The position numbers were made by a program, and so were the translations under genes. Under the pieces are notes generated by a model that worked only from the letters and a program-made list of their open reading frames with translations, was not told the DNA's origin and did not search any database. From UBA9732 sp031935845 (lineage in GTDB: Bacteria; Spirochaetota; Spirochaetia; Sphaerochaetales; Sphaerochaetaceae), in NCBI GenBank assembly GCA_031935845.1, contig JAJBWA010000143.1, positions 1 through 8,214 on the forward strand: a stretch of DNA of 8,214 nucleotides. The letters run 5' to 3'. This document shows positions 1 to 5,778 of this stretch, piece by piece. The first letter of the stretch is position 1; every line of letters starts with the position of its first letter.

Positions 1-1
1 G

Positions 2-955
2 AACCTGAGCACAGAGCAGGGAAACAAGGTAATATTTCTCTTCGGTCCTACAGCAGTCGGCAAGACCCGGCTGCTGTTTGATTTTTTCTCCGGTACCGGT
101 GAAGTGGTCAACGCCGATTCGGTCCAGGTCTACAGGCATCTGGACATAGGTTCCGCCAAGGCCGACAGCAGCATAACGGAAAAGATTCCCCATCACCTCA
201 TTGACATCCTGGATCCGTGGGAGACCTGGAACGTCGCGGATTTCATCCGCCTGGCGGACAAGGCCTGCAGTGAAATCTGGGGCAGGGGGCGCATCCCCGT
301 GGTCTCCGGAGGCACGGCATTCTACTTCAAGCACTTCATGTTCGGTCTTTCCGATGCCCCTCAGTCCGACCCGGATACCCGCAAGGCCGTGGAGCTCTAC
401 ATCCGCGACCAGGGCCTGGACAAGGCCTATGAATACCTTCAGGTCATAGACCCCGTATCGGCAGGACGCATAAACAGAAACGATTCCTACCGCATATCGC
501 GCGCCATAGAGGTCTACAGGAGCTGCGGCCGCCCGCTTTCGGACTTTGCGCTTCCCACAACGCCGCGCAACGGCATGGACATCCTTTCCATAGGCCTTCT
601 GCGTGACAGGGAGGAGCTGAAGCAGCGCATCCGCAGCCGTGTGGACATAATGTTCGGCCAGGGAATCGTGGCAGAGATAAGGAAACTGCTCGGGATGGGA
701 GCTTCAAAGGCATGGCAGAGCATGCAGGGAATAGGGTACAGCGAGTTCCTGGACAGGGCTTCCACCGTAGAGGCTCTGGACGCACTGACTGCAGCCGACC
801 TTGATGAGATCAAGGAGAAGATAATCTCCAATTCAATCCATTACGCCAAGCGCCAGATGACGTTCTTCAGAAGCTTTGCCGACGTCAGATGGATAAATCC
901 CGAGGATACTGAGACACTTTCAGAGACAATAGGAACGTTCCTGGATCAGCGGTAG
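2..955 (+). CDS. miaA: tRNA dimethylallyltransferase MiaA (5' end outside window)
   Basis: MiaA transfers a dimethylallyl group to the N6 of A37 in tRNAs that read codons starting with U, giving i6A, often later made into ms2i6A. The open frame runs in from the left edge, and 317 residues are visible, about the full family length, so only the initiator and perhaps a few residues are missing. The P-loop GPTAVGKT lies at 44-67. It is followed by the substrate-site DSVQVY and IGSAK, the GGT segment (SGGTAFYF), the tRNA-binding helices with RISRAIEVY, the MQGIGYSEF motif, and the C-terminal YAKRQMTFFR at 842-871 (visible residues 281-290), a hallmark of the family. A GTG at 104 is in frame but lies downstream of the P-loop and cannot be the start. 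The stop overlaps the end of the convergent gene on the other strand by 10 nt. Identification is secure. Confidence 0.95.
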   Translation, partial: NLSTEQGNKVIFLFGPTAVGKTRLLFDFFSGTGEVVNADSVQVYRHLDIGSAKADSSITEKIPHHLIDILDPWETWNVADFIRLADKACSEIWGRGRIPVVSGGTAFYFKHFMFGLSDAPQSDPDTRKAVELYIRDQGLDKAYEYLQVIDPVSAGRINRNDSYRISRAIEVYRSCGRPLSDFALPTTPRNGMDILSIGLLRDREELKQRIRSRVDIMFGQGIVAEIRKLLGMGASKAWQSMQGIGYSEFLDRASTVEALDALTAADLDEIKEKIISNSIHYAKRQMTFFRSFADVRWINPEDTETLSETIGTFLDQR

Positions 956-2364
956 TCCACGTGGTAGACCTGGTCCAGCGTCATGTCCACCTTTTCTATC
1001 TTGGCAATCTCGCGCCATGTTCCGCGGGAAGTGAACGTGAAGTCCACTACCTCCGTGTAGCGGTAGATGTCCATGCCGCTGTCGGAAACCAGCGTGTTGG
1101 TCTCGTCAAGATAGTTCTCCGATGACCAGGACGTTATTGTGGCGCGGAACACATCCTCATCCAGCTGCTGTACCTTCACGTCCGAGACTCCGTAGACGAT
1201 GGATCCCTGCGGGAGCGGGCCCATGCCGTCGGCAATCCACTGTCTGGGATCAACCACGTTGGACTGGCCTTCGTAGCTCTTCTGCACCGTGCTGGTGACA
1301 TAGATGGTGGAGACCTGTACCATGTCGGGTCCGCTGTAGCCGTATTTCAGCGGCTCGTCCATGGCTCCGACATCAAGATTGGTCAAGGCGTCGTAGTAGT
1401 ACTCGATGATCTCGACCTCGTCGAGGTCCTTGGTCAAGGGCGGTTTCACGGCGCGCCAGATCGCCCAGCCGGCAATCGAGCCCACGATCAGGGCTGCCAG
1501 GATGATCATTGCGGTAATGAAGCCCTTCTTCCTGAAGAAGGCCTTGCGCCTTGCGCGTTTTTCGCTCTTTACCTTGTAGGCCTCTATCTCCGGGTTGTAG
1601 CCCGGGACGAACCTTGCGGGGGTGAGGTCGACGTATCCGTCTATGAGGTTGCGGAAGAACGCCAGGGGATGCCTCTGCGTAAGCTGGAACTTGCGGTCGT
1701 CCGATATCGCCTTGTCCACCGTGTTGCCGAGTCCTGCGGTCTGCTCGTCCGTGCCTGTCAGAAGCAGGTTCATGGGTACTGCCTGGAATCCGTTCTCCCT
1801 GACAACGGGGGAAGCAAAAGGAACCACCGTGGTGAGCGAGTAGTAGAGGAGCTGGCAGAGATAGTGGGCTTTCCCGAAGCCTTCAGCGCAGTTGTGTGCG
1901 TACCAGGCTTCCTTGTCCCAGAAGCGGTCCTCGTCAAGCTCGAACATGTCCAGGGCATCGCCCATCTGGCCGCTGAGAAGCAGGATGTCTCCGTTGCTGA
2001 AGAACCAGATGTTGGAAAGCGGAACGCTGTCCATGTTCCAGTAGAGGCGGTCACCGGCTTCCTCAATGGCATGTGAAAGCGATTTCAGAAGCTCGAAGCA
2101 ACGCGGCCTGAGCGTGCCGCACAGCTCGAATGCGGAGACGGGAAGCTCCTTGAAGTGCTCGTTGGGGCAGAACACCAGACAGCATCTGTCGTCTCCGACC
2201 ATCTGCACGCTCTGCCAGTCGATCTCGATCATCTGCGCGCTGTGGTAGAGCAGGGCACTCTGCTTGTTCCTGGGAATCTCGTAACCCTTCAGTACTCCCG
2301 TTCCCCGGGCAATCTCTATGCAGAGCCTGTCGTCATCGAAGAATATCTCATGTCGGCCTTTCAT
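946..2364 (-). CDS. Membrane protein with pseudokinase-like cytoplasmic half and NTF2-like outer domain
   Basis: No named family was recognised outright. The 472-residue protein has three parts. Residues 1-265 are soluble. Next comes a very basic stretch (about 263-281, rich in K and R) and one membrane helix (about 282-302), so by the positive-inside rule the N-terminus is cytoplasmic. The C-terminal 165 residues lie outside the membrane. In the soluble part, VPLSNIWFFSNGDILLLSG (114-132) resembles a kinase catalytic-loop to DFG segment, and QLLYYSLTTVVPF (171-183) resembles the kinase helix-F/G region. The HRD aspartate and DFG are absent (SGQ instead), suggesting a pseudokinase. The outer domain opens with EYYYDALTNLDVGAMDE, reminiscent of NTF2-like folds. 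The start at 2364 is chosen over an in-frame ATG at 2400 because it forms an ATGA overlap with the upstream stop and has AAGGAGG 10 nt before it. It is the last gene of the operon. The reading frame is certain; the domain calls are inference. Confidence 0.8.
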   Translation of the reverse strand: MKGRHEIFFDDDRLCIEIARGTGVLKGYEIPRNKQSALLYHSAQMIEIDWQSVQMVGDDRCCLVFCPNEHFKELPVSAFELCGTLRPRCFELLKSLSHAIEEAGDRLYWNMDSVPLSNIWFFSNGDILLLSGQMGDALDMFELDEDRFWDKEAWYAHNCAEGFGKAHYLCQLLYYSLTTVVPFASPVVRENGFQAVPMNLLLTGTDEQTAGLGNTVDKAISDDRKFQLTQRHPLAFFRNLIDGYVDLTPARFVPGYNPEIEAYKVKSEKRARRKAFFRKKGFITAMIILAALIVGSIAGWAIWRAVKPPLTKDLDEVEIIEYYYDALTNLDVGAMDEPLKYGYSGPDMVQVSTIYVTSTVQKSYEGQSNVVDPRQWIADGMGPLPQGSIVYGVSDVKVQQLDEDVFRATITSWSSENYLDETNTLVSDSGMDIYRYTEVVDFTFTSRGTWREIAKIEKVDMTLDQVYHVDYR

Positions 2365-2924
2365 TTTTCCAGAGCCTCCTTCCACATGTGCGCGCAGCAC
2401 GTCTCTCTATTATTACTAAGCAAAATCAGCGATGAAGGAAAGTCCTTTCGGATAATCTCCACAATTCTTCTCGTTTTTTCCCCGCCCGCAGGAGCCAGCA
2501 GATGGCATACCGCGGCATCAGGAAACAGAAGGCTGATGTAGGGCGCCACGGTCTCCAGGGAGTGCTCCTCTGAGCAGATGTCGTCGGAGACGGTGACGGA
2601 ACTCCTCAACATGGCGGGAACCTCAAGCCTTACCGCCCAGTCCGATCCTTCCAGCTTTCCGTCCGCAGGGGCGTAGACCGTATCGGAACCGTCATCTTCC
2701 AGAGGCCCCTTGTGAAGCGGTCCCAGCACGAACACGCAGGGAAAGCTCCTGCCCTTGAAAGAGAACATCACGTCATCGAGTTCCTTCCTGCACAGCGACC
2801 ATGCCTTGTGCGGAACCTCCGCAAGGAAGGAATCGCAACGATGTCCTGAGAAAGAGGAGAATGCCGGAAAAAGAGATGCCTTTGCATCAACGGGATACAT
2901 TATTCCCTCAACGGAGCACCTCAT
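2361..2924 (-). CDS. Shortened MEMO-family protein (AmmeMemoRadiSam protein B-like)
   Basis: The 187-residue protein carries, in the right order, degraded forms of the MEMO family motifs. These are MYPVDAKASL near the N-terminus (family: FYPxDxxxL), VPHKAW with H39 (family: PHAGY), VFVLGPLHKG with H71 (family: ILGPNHxG), SEEHSLETVAPYISLLFP at 118-135 (family: EHSIEVQLPFL), and LILLSNNRETCCAH at 166-179 (family: IxSSDFxHY). MEMO proteins are usually 260-290 residues. Here the protein ends just after the SSDFxH position, so the C-terminal part, which holds the last metal-site cysteine in human MEMO1, is missing, and the aspartate of SSDF is Asn. Its biochemical role is therefore unclear; the metal site is probably incomplete. 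The start at 2924 overlaps the preceding stop as ATGA. No AMMECR1 or radical-SAM partner is visible nearby. The family call is by motif order only. Confidence 0.65.
   Translation of the reverse strand: MRCSVEGIMYPVDAKASLFPAFSSFSGHRCDSFLAEVPHKAWSLCRKELDDVMFSFKGRSFPCVFVLGPLHKGPLEDDGSDTVYAPADGKLEGSDWAVRLEVPAMLRSSVTVSDDICSEEHSLETVAPYISLLFPDAAVCHLLAPAGGEKTRRIVEIIRKDFPSSLILLSNNRETCCAHMWKEALEK
2375..2381 (-). promoter_or_regulatory. Ribosome binding site deciding the start of the pseudokinase-like gene
   Basis: AAGGAGG on the minus strand lies 10 nt upstream of the ATG at 2364, inside the end of the MEMO-like gene. The longer in-frame start at 2400 would place this site within its own coding sequence, so the shorter protein is favoured. 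Confidence 0.7.
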
Positions 2925-4339
2925 CTCTCCTCCTTGGGAAGCAGCCTGGCAATCCTTGCCGGGTCAGGCTTTATGGTAAGGTTCTTCTCCTGCGTGGGCA
3001 GGACAAGGCCGGTCTTTCCGTCCTTGGCACGCCTAAGGTATTTGACCTGAGTGTAGTAGAGATCAACGCTGGAACTGTTGCGTCCCTTGGAGTACAGCAC
3101 GGCTATGTTCGCCGCATCAAGCAGCACGTCAAGCGGAATGGTCTTGTCCCTGCGGAACTTGATGAACACGTAGCCGCCGGGGAAATCCCTGGTATGCAGC
3201 CACATGTCGTTTCCCTTGACGTAGTGGCGCAGGAGATCGTCGTTCTCCTTTGCGTTCCTGCCTGCGATTATCTGGAAGCCACCGCTCGTGGTCCTGATTC
3301 CCGGGCCTTCCTGTACCTGAACCACAGGGGCCGTCCTGTCCAGTATGGACTTCAGCCTGCGGATGTCGGCCTGTTCGTCCCCGGTGCTCTCCAGAGCCTT
3401 GCTGAAGCGGGCCTCCACGTTCCTGTATTCCTCGTTCAGGCGGTCACGTTCCTCCACGGCGTTGTCGTATGTGCCCTTTGCCTTCTGGTATCTGTCATAG
3501 CATGCCTGGACGTTGCCTCCGGGAGTCAGCGACCTGTCCAGTTCTATGGTCACCTGCTTTCCGCCGGCCGCCCAGTCCGTTACCGTCACGCTGTCCTGTC
3601 CGCGGTTGATCAGGTAGGAGTTTGCAGACAGGAGGTCTGCCTTGTAGCGCAGGTCATCGTAGTCCCTGTTGGCCTCGATCGATTTCTCCGCACTCCTGAT
3701 TGATGTGGACAGCCTTGAAAGCTCGTGCTCCATGCGGGTAGTGACCTGTCTGACAAGCTGGGAGTAGAGGTCGTCGGCCTCTTCCTTGGCACAGGTGCGC
3801 TCTATGTATTCGCTGAATGACTTTCCCTTCCAAGGGCGAACCTCGAAGACCCGTTCCGATGACGTGCGCTGCTCAACCACCAGGGTCTCGGAGCTGACCT
3901 CGTCACGTCCCGGGCGCCTGAGGAGCAGGTCCAGGATCACGTCTTTCTCATCTGTTACTATGATGTTGGCTCCCGGGCCGCTGTAGAAGCGGAAGTAGAC
4001 GCGCAGCAGGCGGTCATGGTTGTTCAGTTCCCATACCACGGCCCTGTCGAACGGCAGCTGGCGGCACGATGTTATCACGGATCCTTCCAGGTTCTTTCTT
4101 GCAAACTGCTCGAATCTCTGCAGCTTCTTTGTCTTTGCGATCCTGGCATCGGGGGAGAGCACGTGAAGACGGCTCTGCTGGGTTCCTATCTCCGTGTAGA
4201 AGCCGAACCTGCCGCGTTCGCGGTCATACAGCTCCCACGTGACCGAGTGGAATGAACTCTGGACCACCTTCTGTATCTTGGCCCCGTCCAGCCTTGATTC
4301 CTGCAGGATAAGCTCGATTTCCTTGTAGTTCAGTGACAT
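2921..4339 (-). CDS. rqcH: NFACT-family ribosome quality-control protein, RqcH-like, compact form
   Basis: RqcH binds the 50S subunit with a stalled peptidyl-tRNA and adds C-terminal alanine tails with Ala-tRNA, marking the chain for degradation. The 472-residue product has an NFACT-N domain (about 1-145). This includes SRLHV and the Asp-Arg pair D98-R99 in LPFDRAVVWEL, matching the DR motif needed for tail addition in Bacillus RqcH, and GPGANIIVTD (121-130). A charged middle with coiled-coil character follows (about 195-230 and 285-335). The NFACT-R domain (about 350-450) contains GRNAKENDDLL, DMWLHTRDFPGGYVFIK and the DAANIAVLYSKGRNSSSVDLYYT segment. Firmicute RqcH is about 570 residues. 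The shortfall falls between NFACT-N and the coiled coil, where the helix-hairpin-helix region normally sits. AAGGAAG at 4344-4350 lies 4 nt before the start, which overlaps the end of folC by 10 nt. The family is certain. The alanine-tailing role is inferred from the DR motif. Confidence 0.9.
   Translation of the reverse strand: MSLNYKEIELILQESRLDGAKIQKVVQSSFHSVTWELYDRERGRFGFYTEIGTQQSRLHVLSPDARIAKTKKLQRFEQFARKNLEGSVITSCRQLPFDRAVVWELNNHDRLLRVYFRFYSGPGANIIVTDEKDVILDLLLRRPGRDEVSSETLVVEQRTSSERVFEVRPWKGKSFSEYIERTCAKEEADDLYSQLVRQVTTRMEHELSRLSTSIRSAEKSIEANRDYDDLRYKADLLSANSYLINRGQDSVTVTDWAAGGKQVTIELDRSLTPGGNVQACYDRYQKAKGTYDNAVEERDRLNEEYRNVEARFSKALESTGDEQADIRRLKSILDRTAPVVQVQEGPGIRTTSGGFQIIAGRNAKENDDLLRHYVKGNDMWLHTRDFPGGYVFIKFRRDKTIPLDVLLDAANIAVLYSKGRNSSSVDLYYTQVKYLRRAKDGKTGLVLPTQEKNLTIKPDPARIARLLPKEER
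2929..2935 (-). promoter_or_regulatory. Ribosome binding site of the MEMO-like gene
   Basis: AAGGAGG on the minus strand lies 4 nt before the ATG at 2924, within the last codons of the NFACT gene. It supports this start over the internal ATG eight codons further on, and fits coupled translation from the upstream gene. Confidence 0.65.
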
Positions 4340-5634
4340 AGTGCTTCCTTGATGGCTCCCGCAAGATAGAACGATCCTGCGGCCAGCACGGGTTCGCCGG
4401 CTTCGGTATTCTCAAGACAGTACTTCAACGCCTTGGAAGCCTCCTCCAGAAGCACCACGCTCTGGCAGGGCTTCTTCTTGGAGACCATCAGCTCGTAGAG
4501 GGCCTTCGGATCGTTCTTCTTGTATGTTCCCGGACGGCATACCACCACGCGGTCAAAGGCATCCAGCACCTCCGTGCACATGGCATCGTGGTTCTTGCCT
4601 GCAACTGCGCCGAATATGCAGATGCCGTTTCTTCCGGGATACATCTTCCTGAAGGTCTCGAGAAGGAACTTCATGCTGTTCTGGGTATGTGCTCCGTCCA
4701 GATAGAGCGGACGGTCCCACTGCACCTTCTCCATCCTGCCGGGCAGGGCGTTGCGCTCCATGGCCTTTTCCGAGACTCCGGGCCTGAACAGCCCCAGCGT
4801 CCTGAGGACCAGTATGGCAAGCGCACAGTTCTGCGCCATCACCAGCCCCGGCATGGCCAGATGCAGGTCCGTACTGTAGCCGTCCCTGAAGCTGACATGG
4901 TCATCCGTGACTTCCAGCACTTCATCACCCAGATAACGGAATTCGGAATCCACCGAGGCAGCCTCTGCACGGAACACATCCAGGGCTTCCTTGACCTGGA
5001 AGGCACTGAACGACAGCCGCCCGGGCTTGATTATCTTGGATTTCTCGATTGCGATCTTTTCAATGGTGTCGCCCAGTATGTCGGTGTGCTCGAGCTCTAT
5101 GGGAGTGAGGACCGATGCCTCCGGCATGATTATGTTTGTTGCATCAAGCCTTCCGCCCAGACCTGTCTCAAGAACCGCCCACTGACAACCCGTCTGCTTG
5201 AAAAGCAGGAATGCAAAGGCTGTGTACAGCTCGAACGTGGTGGGCCGGTTCTCGCCCCAGTCGTCGGAGAAATGGAATCCTTCCAGGGCCTTGGCCAGAG
5301 TGTTTCCGGCAGCCACCAGATTGGAGTCGTCGATGTTCTTCCCGCAGACGGTGAAGCGCTCGCGGTAGTCGGAAACATGAGGGGACATGTACAGGCCCGT
5401 GACCAGCCCTGCGGCCTCCAGGCCGCGGGCAATGTAGCTTGCCGTGGATCCCTTGCCCTTGCTGCCGGCAACGTGGATGGTCCTGTAGCTGTCCTGGGGA
5501 TTCCCCAGCACCTCCATCAGAGCCCTCATCCTGTCCAGACGGTATGTCCGGGTACTGTATTTGTCTGTCCTGCGCTCCAGGTTCATGAAGCTCTCCATGA
5601 ACTCTATGACCTGGTCAAAAGTCCTGAATTCCAT
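4330..5634 (-). CDS. folC: Folylpolyglutamate synthase / dihydrofolate synthase FolC
   Basis: FolC adds glutamate to folates with ATP, and in many bacteria also joins glutamate to dihydropteroate. The 434-residue product has the Mur-ligase-type P-loop GSKGKGS (57-63), MSPHVSDYRERF (83-94), and the LETGLGGRLDATN motif (155-167). It also has HTDILGDT (183-190), IAIEKSKIIKPG (194-205, with the lysine that is carbamylated in the family at K198), the C-terminal-domain DGAHT (313-317, usually DGAHN) and AGSFYLAGAI near the end. The start at 5634 is chosen because FolC proteins begin about 55 residues before the P-loop. The frame stays open up to an ATG at 5697, which would add a 21-residue cysteine-rich, hydrophobic stretch not expected in this family. 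It is the first gene of the four-gene operon. The function is secure. The exact start is not, since no clear ribosome binding site precedes 5634. Confidence 0.93.
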   Translation of the reverse strand: MEFRTFDQVIEFMESFMNLERRTDKYSTRTYRLDRMRALMEVLGNPQDSYRTIHVAGSKGKGSTASYIARGLEAAGLVTGLYMSPHVSDYRERFTVCGKNIDDSNLVAAGNTLAKALEGFHFSDDWGENRPTTFELYTAFAFLLFKQTGCQWAVLETGLGGRLDATNIIMPEASVLTPIELEHTDILGDTIEKIAIEKSKIIKPGRLSFSAFQVKEALDVFRAEAASVDSEFRYLGDEVLEVTDDHVSFRDGYSTDLHLAMPGLVMAQNCALAILVLRTLGLFRPGVSEKAMERNALPGRMEKVQWDRPLYLDGAHTQNSMKFLLETFRKMYPGRNGICIFGAVAGKNHDAMCTEVLDAFDRVVVCRPGTYKKNDPKALYELMVSKKKPCQSVVLLEEASKALKYCLENTEAGEPVLAAGSFYLAGAIKEALCH

Positions 5635-5642
5635 ATGCAGAC

Positions 5643-5671
5643 ATATTACCCCAACGAATATATACATACAA
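5643..5671 (-). promoter_or_regulatory. Candidate promoter of the folC operon
   Basis: On the minus strand TTGTAT (5671-5666) and TAATAT (5648-5643) are separated by 17 nt, a good sigma-70-type spacing. The predicted transcript start falls only about 0-3 nt before the folC ATG at 5634, implying a leaderless or near-leaderless message. The surroundings are AT-rich, so a chance match is possible. Confidence 0.4.
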
Positions 5672-5681
5672 GTACAGGATA

Positions 5682-5710
5682 TTGCGTACATATGCATTCT
5701 CTGCTATCCT
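5682..5710 (+). promoter_or_regulatory. Candidate promoter of the acyl-CoA synthetase gene
   Basis: TTGCGT (5682-5687), a 17-nt spacer and TATCCT (5705-5710) with an extended -10 TG at 5702-5703. Transcription would start near 5717, just before the A-tract that opens the leader hairpin, leaving a leader of about 60 nt. The -35 match is weak beyond its TTG. Confidence 0.4.
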
Positions 5711-5717
5711 ACGCATG

Positions 5718-5766
5718 AAAAAACCGCCGATAGTAAATACTGACTATCGCTTTTGGGGCGGCTTTT
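5718..5766 (+). promoter_or_regulatory. Terminator-like hairpin in the leader of the acyl-CoA synthetase gene
   Basis: A perfect 7-bp inner stem, CGATAGT (5728-5734) with ACTATCG (5743-5749), closes an 8-nt loop. Around it CCGC (5724-5727) can pair with GCGG (5758-5761), and an A-tract (5718-5723) faces TTTT (5763-5766). A stem followed by CTTTT just upstream of a start codon looks like an attenuator or a regulated leader. The two flanking genes diverge, so no ordinary gene-end terminator is needed here. Confidence 0.5.
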
Positions 5767-5778
5767 CACGGGGTGTTT

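Noticed and set aside
104..106. GTG as a start codon for miaA.
   Set aside because: It falls after the P-loop at 44-67, which is essential, and the frame is open to the left edge, so the real start is upstream.
2365..2400. Longer start at 2400 for the pseudokinase-like gene.
   Set aside because: It would overlap the MEMO-like gene by 40 nt, and the strong AAGGAGG at 2375-2381 serves the ATG at 2364.
2801..3703. A 300-codon open frame on the plus strand opposite the NFACT and MEMO-like genes.
   Set aside because: It is antisense to a gene with two well-conserved NFACT domains, and no motif or good ribosome binding site supports it.
4588..5718. A 376-codon open frame on the plus strand, antisense to folC.
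   Set aside because: It mirrors a clear FolC coding sequence, shows no family motifs, and its product has low-complexity composition typical of a shadow frame.
5635..5778. A CRISPR repeat or mobile-element end in the intergenic region.
   Set aside because: Only one copy of the inverted repeat exists in the window, there is no target duplication, and no nearby transposase or cas gene.
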